In this document: piece by piece, positions 43,865 to 53,882 of the stretch
Layout of the letters: every line of letters starts with the position of its first letter
Numbering within the stretch: position 1 is the first letter of the stretch
Made by a program: the position numbers and the translations under genes
From: Mucilaginibacter sp. KACC 22063
GTDB lineage: Bacteria > Bacteroidota > Bacteroidia > Sphingobacteriales > Sphingobacteriaceae
Assembly: GCF_028736115.1 (NCBI RefSeq)
Contig: NZ_CP117877.1
Span: 2,914,001-2,978,000 of the forward strand
DNA length: 64,000 nt
Reading direction: 5' to 3'
The notes under the pieces: model-generated
Told to the model about the DNA's origin: nothing
Database searches by the model: none
What the model saw: the letters and a program-made list of their open reading frames with translations, nothing else

Positions 43865-45124
43865 TCACGTAAGAACCGGCACTTCCGTTGCCTTAAAACG
43901 AATACTTTTTCTTTTAAAATTCATAGCCGGTGCAAGCAGGGAAATTGAAAAAAACATACTGTACAACATAATACCTTTATTAGCGTCAAGTACATTCTCG
44001 CTCACAGATGCAACAATTATAAAAACCAGCAAAGTGGTAAGCAATAAATCTTTATTCCTTATTCCAACAACCAATCCATAAGCTAAAAGGGTGATAAAAA
44101 GCACCAATCCTACAATGCCGCTTTTAATTAAAATACTTAGGAACTGGTTATGTGCGTTTAACTGAAATATGTAAGAATGGTAGAGTTTATGGTCAAAGTA
44201 AGCCTGGTGCATTACATCCTGCTCTTTTCCGTTACCGTAACCAAAAAAAGGCTTTTTCATTGCAGTTTCTAAAGCTACCTTCCACCTGTCAACCCTCGAA
44301 TCGGTTACCAATTGAACCTTTGATAAATCGAGATCATTATTTAAATCAGTAAGTAACCTTGCACGCAGGTTAGCCGAAAAACAAGCGATTACAAGTCCGG
44401 AGATAGTTACCAGCCATAATGTTGCAGATGTAACATATCGTTTTCCTCCCTTGGTGTAATAAAAAGGCAGAAATATATTAAGCACTAATACCAGTGTTAT
44501 GATGCCGGTTTTTGATGATAACTGTACTAAGGCAAGCAGCATTAAAAAAGTTGCAGCTCCATAAACCATCTTGAGTTTGGTATTCCTTTCGGCTATAATA
44601 CTTTTAAAAAATATGATAACAGCCATCACCACAAACCCCGAAAAGAATGTTGCATGTATGCCAACCGGTTTCGAAAAATTATGATTGATAAAGCTTTCTG
44701 AAAACAAGGATTTTGGAGATAAATGAAAATGCAACATGGTAAGGAAAACCACTCCATAAAGGTATAGTACCACTGCCAGACAGCTCCATCCAAATACCTT
44801 TAAAATGGTGTGCCTGTATTGCCATATCAATTCCCTATGTATCAGAAACAACACCGGTATAAATAAAAACGGCAATTGGTTACTGCATGCTGTTAAAGCT
44901 GTACTGGTATTGCCGCCATATAAAGAACTCAGTAAACTAATAAAAAACACACCTGGCACCACTAAAAGCAAAGGGTGATATAAGTTATTTAATTTACTGG
45001 CCTTTAAATGTATAAGCGTATGAATTATGAAACTTACAAAAACCACTTCGCTGAAAAAGCGGTCTAAAGGCAAGCTGATAAACAACAGTAAAACGTGATA
45101 TAAAGTTATTTTATTAGCCAGCAT
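43865..45124 (-). CDS. O-antigen ligase/polymerase-type membrane protein (Wzy_C)
   Basis: 419 aa from ATG 45124, which overlaps the end of the upstream glycosyltransferase by 11 bp; ATGs further upstream would overlap it by more. About ten membrane helices. The conserved periplasmic region FGYGNGKEQDVMHQAYF and LNAHNQFLSILIKSGIVGLVLF carries the NAHNxFL / SG.xG motif of the family. It polymerises or ligates undecaprenyl-linked oligosaccharide in the periplasm. Confidence 0.88.
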   Translation of the reverse strand: MLANKITLYHVLLLFISLPLDRFFSEVVFVSFIIHTLIHLKASKLNNLYHPLLLVVPGVFFISLLSSLYGGNTSTALTACSNQLPFLFIPVLFLIHRELIWQYRHTILKVFGWSCLAVVLYLYGVVFLTMLHFHLSPKSLFSESFINHNFSKPVGIHATFFSGFVVMAVIIFFKSIIAERNTKLKMVYGAATFLMLLALVQLSSKTGIITLVLVLNIFLPFYYTKGGKRYVTSATLWLVTISGLVIACFSANLRARLLTDLNNDLDLSKVQLVTDSRVDRWKVALETAMKKPFFGYGNGKEQDVMHQAYFDHKLYHSYIFQLNAHNQFLSILIKSGIVGLVLFITLLAYGLVVGIRNKDLLLTTLLVFIIVASVSENVLDANKGIMLYSMFFSISLLAPAMNFKRKSIRFKATEVPVLT

Positions 45125-46259
45125 ACCTGGTGTAGGCATAAACCTTTTCATAGTTTTTAGCATAGTAACATTCATTGATAAATCGCTCGTACTGACTGAT
45201 CACTTTGTCCCAACTGTGGTAATTAGCAATACGGGAGATATTGTTGGTGATCATTTGCTGCTCGGCAGTGGTACGCTTTACAGTTTCTGCCAGCCATTGC
45301 ACATCTGCTGCGTCCTGAAAGTAAAAGGCATTGTTATTTAATACTGAACGATTGAACGGATTATCATGTGCCGCTATAAGTGCACCGCCTGCCATTGCTT
45401 CCAGCAATGATGGGTTAGTACCCCCTACACTATGCCCGTGGAAATACAGGTAGGCGTTGTGCTGCAGGTATTGGATATACTTAATATCGAAAATGGGCTG
45501 ATGGAACAGTATACGTTCGTCTTTCCTGAACTTGTGTTTTAAATAAGTGCCAAACTTATTTTGAGTATTACCTACTACGACGAACTTCTTATCAGAAACG
45601 CTTTTGTTAAAGCCATCTAAAATGGTTTCAATGTTATTTTCAGGTTCAATACGCGCTACTATTAACAGATATTCTTTGGCGCTTAAATCAAATGGTAATG
45701 CTTTATTTGTTGCCACTATTTTAAAGGGTTCCGCCCCATAAGTTATAAAAGCACTATTAATAGCATATTTTTTCTTTAAGTAGGATTGTATAACGGTAGA
45801 ATCGGCAACGTAAAACTGACTGTATTTTACAGCAAGGCTTTCTGCATATTTCAAAAACTGCTGAACAGGTTTCGAATACTTTGATCTTTTCCACTCAAGC
45901 CCATCCATGTTTGATATAATGGTTGTATTGGCTGGAAATAAACTCCCCCAAACCGAGCTGCTGGTATATCCCATAAATAAGATCACATCATAGTTTTGTT
46001 TACGGGCATGCATAATACAGTTAAAGTCATATACAAACTGACCTGCTGTACCTAACTTAAATTCAGGGTCGTAACAATGAATGATCTTTACGCCGTTCCA
46101 CTGGCTTTCCTGGTAAGGATGATTGTGCGAATTGTAAACGCTTACCTCATGGCCATACGCAGCCAGACCGGGCGCGAGGTAAGCGGTGATCTGCTCAAAC
46201 CCACCGTAATGATTAGGTATACCCCTTGTTCCTAATATGGCTATTTTCAGTTTATCCAT
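45114..46259 (-). CDS. Glycosyltransferase, DUF1972 type
   Basis: 381 aa. The DUF1972 N-terminal domain is obvious: ILGTRGIPNHYGGFEQITAYLAP (in parts), VSVYNSHNHPYQES, SNMDGLEWKRSKYSKPVQQFL. The C-terminal GT4 donor domain contains LLIVARIEPENNIETILDGF and FHGHSVGGTNPSLLEAMAGG. Related enzymes are rhamnosyl- or glucosyltransferases of O-antigen and capsule synthesis. Overlaps the upstream GT gene by eight bases. Confidence 0.92.
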   Translation of the reverse strand: MDKLKIAILGTRGIPNHYGGFEQITAYLAPGLAAYGHEVSVYNSHNHPYQESQWNGVKIIHCYDPEFKLGTAGQFVYDFNCIMHARKQNYDVILFMGYTSSSVWGSLFPANTTIISNMDGLEWKRSKYSKPVQQFLKYAESLAVKYSQFYVADSTVIQSYLKKKYAINSAFITYGAEPFKIVATNKALPFDLSAKEYLLIVARIEPENNIETILDGFNKSVSDKKFVVVGNTQNKFGTYLKHKFRKDERILFHQPIFDIKYIQYLQHNAYLYFHGHSVGGTNPSLLEAMAGGALIAAHDNPFNRSVLNNNAFYFQDAADVQWLAETVKRTTAEQQMITNNISRIANYHSWDKVISQYERFINECYYAKNYEKVYAYTRYAG

Positions 46260-47385
46260 GTTGTTGCAGTAAATTGTAAAACTCCGTTGCCGTAGCCTTC
46301 CAGCTATATTTTTGCTTAACCAGCTGTGCGGTTTTTAGCAGAAAATCCTTGTGAGGTGGATTGGCAATAATTGACATCAGTTTTGAAGTAAAATCTTCCT
46401 GGTTTTGCGGATCAAAGGTGTGTGGCGCAAAAAAGCCAAAATCGCTCATGGCCGTGGCGGATGAACATAAGACGGGCACCCTAGACAACGCAGCTTCCAA
46501 CGGCGGTATACCAAACCCTTCTGCTTTTGAGGGATAAACGAATAGCCTACAAGCCTTATAGAAAGCTTTCAGGTCATGATTGTCTACACCCTGATACCAG
46601 TGAAAGTATTGTCTCTGTTCTTGCGTTAATGTCGAAATAAGCTTCGTTAATTCCGGCACCTTAACAGATTCCTTGCCGATAAACACCAGTGGAATCCCTT
46701 GTTTGTATAGCGCTAATTGCAGCCAGGTGTTTAAAAGCATCGAATGGTTTTTGCGTGGCTCTACCCTGCTTACATATAAGAGATAATTGCTTAAGCTGTA
46801 TTTGTCCACAATAAATTGAGTGGCCTCTGTATGTGTTAAACCCGTATCAAATTCACTATTCACCGCATTGGGTAACACACCTATGCTATCCGTTGCCACT
46901 TTATAATGACTGCTGATCCGTTCTTTTGAATATTGCGAAACCGTAGTTCTTAAAGTGGCATTTTTAATGCTGTTGCCAAATAATAAGTTTCTGCTTTTGC
47001 GATATAGAAATGAGAAGTCTTCGGGATAATCATTAAATAACACATCGTGAAGGGTCACAATATGCTTACAGTTTTTTTGCCTTAAAGGCGACAGGTACTG
47101 AAAATGCGCATAATCAAACTTATGCGTTTTAAGGTACCTGGGAATATCATCTATAAACCTTGTTATTGCATATTTATGCTTTTTGTAGGGCAAAATATTC
47201 TCTTCTTTTACAGTTGGAAATACCGCTGCAACCCGTTCGGGAGATGATGTACCAAAGCAAACTTCTACTTCAGGGTACCTATTTAAAATTTCTGTATACA
47301 AACCCCTTATAAAGGTTTGTGTGCCTTGATACTCGTTATCAAAAGCATGTGCATCTACAAATATTTTAACAGGCCTGCCCATCAT
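46252..47385 (-). CDS. Family-4-type glycosyltransferase
   Basis: 377 aa GT-B enzyme. Visible motifs are HIVTLHDVLFNDYPEDF, the donor-domain start NYLLYVSRVEPRKNHSMLL and FVYPSKAEGFGIPPLEAALSRVPV (EX7E motif). The WxC/R-rich loop seen in mannosyltransferases is recognisable (SRVEPRKNH). Tail-to-head overlap of eight bases with the DUF1972 gene and a one-base gap from the GT2 gene show one operon. Confidence 0.92.
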   Translation of the reverse strand: MMGRPVKIFVDAHAFDNEYQGTQTFIRGLYTEILNRYPEVEVCFGTSSPERVAAVFPTVKEENILPYKKHKYAITRFIDDIPRYLKTHKFDYAHFQYLSPLRQKNCKHIVTLHDVLFNDYPEDFSFLYRKSRNLLFGNSIKNATLRTTVSQYSKERISSHYKVATDSIGVLPNAVNSEFDTGLTHTEATQFIVDKYSLSNYLLYVSRVEPRKNHSMLLNTWLQLALYKQGIPLVFIGKESVKVPELTKLISTLTQEQRQYFHWYQGVDNHDLKAFYKACRLFVYPSKAEGFGIPPLEAALSRVPVLCSSATAMSDFGFFAPHTFDPQNQEDFTSKLMSIIANPPHKDFLLKTAQLVKQKYSWKATATEFYNLLQQHG

Positions 47386-47386
47386 A

Positions 47387-48337
47387 TCATCCTTTTACTA
47401 CATGATAAATTTTATGAATCCAGCTACCGGGAAAAAGCGAGACCAGGAAAAGCAAATAGCATTGCAGACTGAAACGGTTTAGCGCCATTAGCTTTTGCAA
47501 ATTTTCGCGCGCTTTTTCAGGATCGTGATTGTTCCACAAAAACTTTTTAGCCAGTAGACCATAATAGGCTTCAAGATTTATCTGCTGCTCGCGTTCAGCT
47601 TTTAGCACTTCTAAAAGCTCCTTAGCTTCGTCTGCTGTGATTTGTCCCTGCTTTAATGCTTTCTGCTTAATCTCTGTAAATCGCGGGTGATGCCAGCGTT
47701 CATCAATGGTAACCGATTCGGGGCTTAGCCTTACCGTGATCAGGTTTTCTTGCAGATTACATACCTTGCAATGCTTAATTACTTTTAACCAAAGCAAATG
47801 ATCTTCAAACGTGTGAGCATTTTCATCATAGCCGCCTAAATCTGTGACCAAAGCCTTGCGGTAAAACACACTGGAATGAATGAAAAGGCATTCTTTTAAA
47901 ATCACCTTCCTGATCTCGGCATCTTCAAAAGCTGCTGGCTCATGCGTAAAAACATAATTTCCCTGCTTATCAATATAATCTGTGCACGAACCAATTACCC
48001 CATATTCAGGGTGCGATTCCATGAAATGATACTGTATAGCCAGCCTATGAGGGTTGCAAATATCATCGGCATCAAAACGTGCAATATAAGCGGCCCTGGC
48101 ATTTTTTAAGCCCGTGTTTAAGGCTGCCGCAACACCCCCGTTTGATTGATTGATAAGTACAATGCGCGGATCTGTAAACGACTTAATGATAGCCTCTGTA
48201 TCATCCGTTGAGCCATCATTAACTATCAGTAATTCAAAATCTGTAAATGTTTGCTCCAGTATTGATGAAATAGCCTCGGCCATGAAACTACCGGCGTTGT
48301 AAGCAGGCATTAAAACGGTAATTAATGGCGTACTCAT
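47387..48337 (-). CDS. Family-2 glycosyltransferase
   Basis: 316 aa GT-A enzyme. N-terminal LITVLMPAYNAGSFMAEAISSIL, NDGSTDDTEA (about 41-50), the DxD motif in YIARFDADDICNPHR (about 92-106), and a later HTFEDHLLWLKV with the catalytic ED. It adds one sugar to a growing glycan from a UDP- or GDP-donor. Overlaps the preceding membrane protein gene by four bases. Confidence 0.93.
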   Translation of the reverse strand: MSTPLITVLMPAYNAGSFMAEAISSILEQTFTDFELLIVNDGSTDDTEAIIKSFTDPRIVLINQSNGGVAAALNTGLKNARAAYIARFDADDICNPHRLAIQYHFMESHPEYGVIGSCTDYIDKQGNYVFTHEPAAFEDAEIRKVILKECLFIHSSVFYRKALVTDLGGYDENAHTFEDHLLWLKVIKHCKVCNLQENLITVRLSPESVTIDERWHHPRFTEIKQKALKQGQITADEAKELLEVLKAEREQQINLEAYYGLLAKKFLWNNHDPEKARENLQKLMALNRFSLQCYLLFLVSLFPGSWIHKIYHVVKG

Positions 48338-49959
48338 ACCACCGCTCCTTTCTGATCATGTCCCTTCAGATCAATGAACATCAGTAATTCAAAAAGCACC
48401 ACTATAGATAATTGCTCAAACCAGTATCCGATAAAGAACAAGCCCAGCATCAGCAATAACAAAGGCAAGCCATAGCTAAGCTGTTTATACCTTTTGATAA
48501 AAAAGCCTATATAAATTACCAGGAAAGCGGCCGTGCCTAATAAGCCGTACTCACTTAATAGCTGGTCGTACGTATTATCGGGGCTATGGATCAGAGAATG
48601 CATCCCCGCCTTTTCGCTGAAGAACCGGAGATAAACATCCAGGTGATTAGACAGAAAGTCTTTCCCAATAAAGGCATATTTTGCAGGATATCCGCCAGCT
48701 ACACCAAGCGCTGTTGTACGAAAGGCCAGCTTGGATGAAAAATTACCTATTCCCTCGCCGGTTATTGCTTTTACCGGATGATTTCTGAAATAATTAATGG
48801 TCTGCCTGGCTGCCATTAGTTTCCCTGGCACCAGTTTTCCGGTAGTTACAAATGATGAGATTGGCAGCTGATTTTTATGCGTATGGATAAAAGCCAGCAA
48901 TTTTGCCTGCAAAAAATCTGTATCGGCCCGGCTTTGAAATGTTGCAGTATGGATACTATCAATTGGAAGAACAAAAACACGTGCAGGTTTTACTTTAACA
49001 ACAGCAGGTTCTTTACGCTGCAATTTTAGGGCTAAAGTATCCAGATAAAATTGTGCGATCTTTTCCTGCCGCTGTTCTTTGTTCAACTCACTGTCGGGTA
49101 TATCGGTAATCCGGCGTTCTTTAACAGGAACTGGATCGAAAGAGACATTTTTATTAAACACCACCTTGTTGTACAGTTTATCAATGTAAAACATATTTTG
49201 CGGTGTCACCTTAGCCATAAAGATGATAAGCAGCATAAGGCAGGCTACCATCAGGCTTTTTTGCACTTTGATACTTTTAAAAATGAACACCAGTACAATC
49301 GTAACCATTAGCAAGATGTTTACCGTGTTGCTAACCGTCAACAACAGCGTTGCCATGCACAGTAACATCAGCTTCGCTTTGTTTTGCAATAAAAAGTACA
49401 CAACACCAAAGGCTGAGATTGCTGCATTGGTCACCGAAACATCAAATGTTACCCCTTTAATGTAATCGCCGGTATTGAGAAAGTACTTCTGGAAATCGCC
49501 CTGGTAAGTGTAAGGGTTTACATGCTGTGTTTTTAAAATAATCACCAGTACGGTAATCAAAGACACGCACGAGTTTAGCACAAAGAATACTGTAAGGGTA
49601 TTGTGCAGCTTAACTGTATCGGTACCTTCAACCATCAACTTTAACTGATGAAAAGCCAGTAAACATAGTAACCAAAAGCCAATGCCGGTAAGTAGGGATA
49701 GATTGTAATTAAAATTAAGGTAGTACTTAAAAATCAGCCAATTGACTAATGATATTACGATTAAGGATAAATAAAAATGGATTGGGGTTAGCTTTTCTTT
49801 TAAACGAAACTTGAAGTTAGGCTGTAAAAGATAAATGATAACCATAGCTGCTATTTTAATCACCAGCTTCACATTTAAAAATAGCAACAGGAAAACCAGC
49901 AACTGCCAGTTGATATCTTTAATTATTGATCGTAAACTGATTGATCCCTTTTCGAACAT
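48334..49959 (-). CDS. Large O-antigen polymerase-like membrane protein
   Basis: 541 aa with about eleven membrane helices and an unusually large periplasmic loop (about 270-430) containing the ARVFVLPIDSIHTATF and PGKLMAARQTINYFRNHPVKAITGEGIGNFSSKLAF regions (given in parts). Near the end, SPDNTYDQLLSEYGLLGTAAFLVIY matches the Wzy_C pattern. It is less conserved than the 43865 protein. The two could be polymerase and ligase of the same system. Confidence 0.75.
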   Translation of the reverse strand: MFEKGSISLRSIIKDINWQLLVFLLLFLNVKLVIKIAAMVIIYLLQPNFKFRLKEKLTPIHFYLSLIVISLVNWLIFKYYLNFNYNLSLLTGIGFWLLCLLAFHQLKLMVEGTDTVKLHNTLTVFFVLNSCVSLITVLVIILKTQHVNPYTYQGDFQKYFLNTGDYIKGVTFDVSVTNAAISAFGVVYFLLQNKAKLMLLCMATLLLTVSNTVNILLMVTIVLVFIFKSIKVQKSLMVACLMLLIIFMAKVTPQNMFYIDKLYNKVVFNKNVSFDPVPVKERRITDIPDSELNKEQRQEKIAQFYLDTLALKLQRKEPAVVKVKPARVFVLPIDSIHTATFQSRADTDFLQAKLLAFIHTHKNQLPISSFVTTGKLVPGKLMAARQTINYFRNHPVKAITGEGIGNFSSKLAFRTTALGVAGGYPAKYAFIGKDFLSNHLDVYLRFFSEKAGMHSLIHSPDNTYDQLLSEYGLLGTAAFLVIYIGFFIKRYKQLSYGLPLLLLMLGLFFIGYWFEQLSIVVLFELLMFIDLKGHDQKGAVV

Positions 49960-50035
49960 TTAAATCAATGCCGTTGTAAATAGCATTCGAAAAAATTACG
50001 TCCCGAAAAAAGCTTTGGTTGCCTGTGTTCAGAAA

Positions 50036-51457
50036 TTAAACAGTTGTAAAAGACTTAAGCATGCTCAGCTTTTCTTTATTCAACGTGCGTGTTATAAAAA
50101 GTAAAATCAGGTAAATAGCCATTCCAAAAGCAGTTGAGGCAACAACATTATTGAATATATAGCTGGCCGCCATCATACTGATCAAAGCACAAACAAGGCT
50201 CACAATAAAACTTAAACTTATCTTGCTTGCAACCTCCTTAATACTTGTACAATACATAATGCCTTGTACAATTGTTGCAATTAAGAATGCAGCTGCGGCA
50301 CCAACATTACCCCAAACCTGGATGAGCCATACATCGCCAACAAGATTTATAAAAAAGGTTATGGCAAATACTTTTAAGATGAATTTCATCCTGCCGTGTG
50401 CAAAATTGATACTCCATAAAAAATTATTGACGTATAACACAGGCCCGCACATGGAGAGTAAGAAGACAACCTGTTTATTAACTGCACCATATTTATGGCT
50501 GGTTATAGCGTCAACCAATGGCGACCAGCACAGGTTAAGCACAATAGCTGCTCCAAAAGCAATAATTAATTCGGCTTGCAGCCATTCAAATATTTTTGCC
50601 GGTACTTGCGTATGCGTTTTTAAGATATTTACAAATTTAGGTACCAACAGCGGGGCAATCACCAGCAAAGGCATGGTAGAAATTTCAAAAGCCTTATAAG
50701 CAAAGCTATATTCGGCCAGTTTCGGCGCTGGCAAATACAATCCGATAAATATCCAATCGAACCTGGCCAAAGCAGATGAAAACAAGATTACCCCTATTTG
50801 CGGTAAAGCCTGTTTGAGCAGATTAACATACTGCTGCCGGTTCCATCTTACCTTAATATTTACTTTTAGATATTTGATGTAAAGGATTACAGTCGCCAGT
50901 AATTCGCATACATCGCCAATTACAAAAATGGCAACTATAAATTTAAGCGTTATGGCATGGAGCAGTAATGCTATAAATAAACCTAACCCTTTAACCACAT
51001 TTGCCACTGCCGACATTTTGGCCAGTAAAGCAAATCTTTCTTTTGCATTGGCCAATTGTTTAAGAGGCGTGCTAAAGTAATTGAGCATTTTACCTAATCC
51101 AAGGCCAAGTAATAGGGCAATTATTATTTTACTGCCTGAAAATAAAAAGTATGATCCTATAATAGTGAGATAGAAAAGAGCGCCTGTGATTAATACATGC
51201 CAGATGTAGAGGTTCATGATATTGGGTGTATCATCATCTTCAGCAATTCTTTTCACTGCTAACTGATCTATTCCGCAGGACAAAATACTAAAGGCGGTAA
51301 GTATCACTGCCAAAGCCCAGTTAAGCCGGCCAAAATCATTTTTTGTGAGGTTGGTAGACAATACATAGAATATCAGCAACCCCAAAACCTGGTTGATAAC
51401 AAACTGTACAGTATTAGCTGATATACTTTTAAAATTGCGCGAGAAGCCAGCCATCAT
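50036..51457 (-). CDS. Wzx-type oligosaccharide flippase
   Basis: 473 aa with twelve to fourteen predicted membrane helices and the MATE/MOP-like pattern: N-terminal FVINQVLGLLIFYVLSTNLTKNDFGRLNWA (in parts), then LKQALPQIGVILFSSALARFDWIFIGLYLP. Such proteins flip undecaprenyl-linked repeat units to the periplasm. Two in-frame ATGs sit together at the start. It is the first gene of the minus-strand polysaccharide operon (51457 to 42886). Confidence 0.92.
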   Translation of the reverse strand: MMAGFSRNFKSISANTVQFVINQVLGLLIFYVLSTNLTKNDFGRLNWALAVILTAFSILSCGIDQLAVKRIAEDDDTPNIMNLYIWHVLITGALFYLTIIGSYFLFSGSKIIIALLLGLGLGKMLNYFSTPLKQLANAKERFALLAKMSAVANVVKGLGLFIALLLHAITLKFIVAIFVIGDVCELLATVILYIKYLKVNIKVRWNRQQYVNLLKQALPQIGVILFSSALARFDWIFIGLYLPAPKLAEYSFAYKAFEISTMPLLVIAPLLVPKFVNILKTHTQVPAKIFEWLQAELIIAFGAAIVLNLCWSPLVDAITSHKYGAVNKQVVFLLSMCGPVLYVNNFLWSINFAHGRMKFILKVFAITFFINLVGDVWLIQVWGNVGAAAAFLIATIVQGIMYCTSIKEVASKISLSFIVSLVCALISMMAASYIFNNVVASTAFGMAIYLILLFITRTLNKEKLSMLKSFTTV

Positions 51458-51504
51458 TAAGATCAGTAACAGTTAAGATACGCCCGATAAATGAAATGGG
51501 TTGC

Positions 51505-52818
51505 TTAGTTCTCTGAATAAAGCGGTAATTGCAGGTAAAAACTGGTGCCACTTATTTTATCGGTGGCATACCATATTTTCCCTTTTTGGGCTTCGGCATA
51601 TTCTTTACACAGAACCAGCCCCATGCCTACACCTTTCTCGTTATTGGTGCCATAAGTTGCTTTTACGCTAAAATCGAAAATTCTATCGTCCAGATATACC
51701 GGGCTTCCGGTACCGGTATCGCGTACCTCTATTATACAATTACTTTCATTAGTATCGGCAATTACCAGGATACTTCCGCCCGGTGACGTAAACTTGATGG
51801 CATTGTTTACCAGGTTACGGATAATAAGCTTTATCATTTCTTTATTACCGTTTATATAAACCGATGATGCGATGATGTAATCGAGCGTTATATTCTTGTT
51901 GGATGCGATATTATAATATAACTGGTGTTCTTCCAACATAATCTTGTTGAGGTCAACCCGTTCAAATACATGCTCGCGGGTTTCCATCTGTGACCTCGAC
52001 CAGTTAAGAAGATTATTCAGTATATCAATTGTACTGGCGGTTGATTGCAGTAATTTGCTTTTTACCATCATCATCTCTTCCCTGTCAATATCATCTTCTG
52101 CAATTAATTCAAGATAGTTTTGAATATTAGACAAAGGCGCACGTATGTCATGCGCAATAATAGAAATCAGCTTACTTTTTTCATGATTAAGCGTATCCAA
52201 GGCTGCTGCTTTTTGCTCTGCATAATTGCGGGCAAAATCATAATTGCGTAAGATATAGGGTATAACCACCCGCATTAGCGCAATCAATATTATATAAGTA
52301 GCAATGGTATCCAGAAAATATATATTTCTGGACCGGTAACGATCTTGTATAACATATGGCTGAAAATACTCGAGGCCTATCGGCACGAGAAAAATAATAA
52401 TGCTGATAACCGTCCATGCCCAATGTTCGGCTTTCGGCGTTACTGTAATAATTGCGAAAAAAGAAAACGACATCAGCAGAATCTCACTGCTGGCTATACC
52501 ACCATTATAAAAGTAATTTAATGCGAACAAAACATTTACAGCTATAGCTGTAAATGGTATACCAATATCAGCACGCCGGCAAAAACGTGACAGATAATAA
52601 CCAAGTACTATAGTTACTTCCAGTATAGAAGCGAGTATTACTGTAGTATATAATTCTAAATAAAATTTTAATGGAATAATAAATAATATAGCTAAAAATG
52701 ACAAGCAGCAATAAGCATGAAATATCCTTACCTGAAGTGAACTGTCGTCTATTATAAAACGCCAGATTTTTCGCACCTTGTTGATCAAACCCCTAAAATC
52801 AGTTAGTATTCCTGCCAT
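51505..52818 (-). CDS. Membrane sensor histidine kinase
   Basis: 437 aa from ATG 52818 (an upstream TTG is less likely). Six hydrophobic segments make up residues about 35-190, with no large periplasmic domain. The kinase core contains the H-box IIAHDIRAPLSNIQNYL, N-box RNLVNNAIKFTS, G1 EVRDTGTGSP and G2 EKGVGMGLVLCKEYA. The phospho-acceptor is the His of AHDIR. It is divergent from the NarL-type response regulator at 53158, its probable partner. The signal is unknown. Confidence 0.92.
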   Translation of the reverse strand: MAGILTDFRGLINKVRKIWRFIIDDSSLQVRIFHAYCCLSFLAILFIIPLKFYLELYTTVILASILEVTIVLGYYLSRFCRRADIGIPFTAIAVNVLFALNYFYNGGIASSEILLMSFSFFAIITVTPKAEHWAWTVISIIIFLVPIGLEYFQPYVIQDRYRSRNIYFLDTIATYIILIALMRVVIPYILRNYDFARNYAEQKAAALDTLNHEKSKLISIIAHDIRAPLSNIQNYLELIAEDDIDREEMMMVKSKLLQSTASTIDILNNLLNWSRSQMETREHVFERVDLNKIMLEEHQLYYNIASNKNITLDYIIASSVYINGNKEMIKLIIRNLVNNAIKFTSPGGSILVIADTNESNCIIEVRDTGTGSPVYLDDRIFDFSVKATYGTNNEKGVGMGLVLCKEYAEAQKGKIWYATDKISGTSFYLQLPLYSEN

Positions 52819-52930
52819 TTTTCTTATTAGAAACAATATTTGCAACGGGCAAGGATGCTTTATAGTTTATTAATTATGTTAAGATTAAGTTTATGTCCGT
52901 AAAATTCAATAAAAATTAACTACCAAAAAA

Positions 52931-52946
52931 TTACTTATTTAAGTAA
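52931..52946. promoter_or_regulatory. Palindromic operator candidate 1
   Basis: TTACTTATTTAAGTAA, a perfect 7-bp inverted repeat with a two-base centre. TGAATTGGGCTAA follows on the plus strand. It lies on the kinase side of the region. Confidence 0.55.
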
Positions 52947-53068
52947 TGAATTGGGCTAAACTTTTTGTTTCATTGTGTTGTAAAAGATTAATTTTTGTTT
53001 AGCATTGCAATTAAGAAATAAAAAAGTTAACCTAATTATTAAATGGATTATGCAGATTGGCATAAATT

Positions 53069-53084
53069 TTACTCATTTAAGTAA
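53069..53084. promoter_or_regulatory. Palindromic operator candidate 2
   Basis: TTACTCATTTAAGTAA, one base different from the first copy, followed by TATTTGGCTAA. It lies about 75 bp upstream of the response-regulator start. The two sites are 138 bp apart and share flanking GGCTAA. Confidence 0.55.
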
Positions 53085-53157
53085 TATTTGGCTAACTATT
53101 AATTAATCATATTTGCTGACCTAACCCTTTCGAGCGTCGATCTTTACCCACAAATTA

Positions 53158-53784
53158 ATGAAGGATATTGGTTTAATTGAGGATGATGAGGTTATTAGAA
53201 GTGCTTATGGAAAGTACTTCAATCTTACTCAATCATTTAATGTTGTATTTGCTGTTAGTGACATCAAGGATGCATTAATGATAAAACACATCCGTCCGCA
53301 TATTATCTTGCTTGATGTAAGCCTGGGTTCGGGTTCGGGTATAGACGGTATTAAATCACTTTCACAACATTTTAAAGGGAGCAGGATCGTTATTCTTTCT
53401 AATCTTCAGGATGCCCGCTTAACTAAACAGGCCATTGAAAACGGGGCAGCCGGTTATCTGCTAAAATCAAGCAGTATGGCCTATATAGCAGAATCATTGC
53501 TAAAACTGGATGAAGGCGGTATGCCGTTCTCTCCGGCTACAATAAGCCATGTTGTAAGTACAAATGACCATAATAACTGGGTTGATAGTATCCCCGAGCT
53601 TACCAAGCGCGAGATAGAACTGGTAAAGTTACTTAGCGAGGGATGGGCAAATAAAACAGCTGCAGACAAACTTAATGTTACTTATTTTACTGTTAATCAA
53701 CACCTTAAAAATATCTATAAAAAATTGGGTATTAATTCCAAGTCTGAACTGATCTCCTGGTATCTCAATAAAAAGCACAAGTAA
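53158..53784 (+). CDS. NarL/LuxR-type response regulator
   Basis: 208 aa. The receiver domain has acidic pocket EDDE near the start, phospho-acceptor Asp in HIILLDVSLGSGSG (about 46) and a conserved Lys in YLLKSSS. The C-terminal LuxR-type HTH is LTKREIELVKLLSEGWANKTAADKLNVTYFTVNQHLKNIYKKL (given in parts: LTKREIEL, NKTAADKLNV). It presumably acts with the divergent kinase and may regulate their shared intergenic region. Confidence 0.94.
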   Translation: MKDIGLIEDDEVIRSAYGKYFNLTQSFNVVFAVSDIKDALMIKHIRPHIILLDVSLGSGSGIDGIKSLSQHFKGSRIVILSNLQDARLTKQAIENGAAGYLLKSSSMAYIAESLLKLDEGGMPFSPATISHVVSTNDHNNWVDSIPELTKREIELVKLLSEGWANKTAADKLNVTYFTVNQHLKNIYKKLGINSKSELISWYLNKKHK

Positions 53785-53882
53785 TAAAAAGGCTACATCA
53801 TGTGCCGTATTTGCCGGCCAAAGCAAACACATTTGGCTTTTAAACGTAACATTTGCCTATTATCCGTTATTTTACTGCAATG

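Larger units (their letters stand above)
52819..53157. other. AT-rich divergent promoter region of the kinase/regulator pair
   Basis: 339 bp without a gene. It holds two similar palindromes (52931-52946 and 53069-53084), each followed in the direction of the nearer gene by a -7-like element: TAATTTTTTG on the minus strand at 52924-52933 and TAATATTTG on the plus strand at 53082-53090. Otherwise A/T-rich with nothing else recognised. Confidence 0.6.

Noticed and set aside
43865..49959. The two O-antigen-ligase-type genes as a tandem duplication
   Set aside because: They differ in length, loop size and sequence; only the short family motif is shared.
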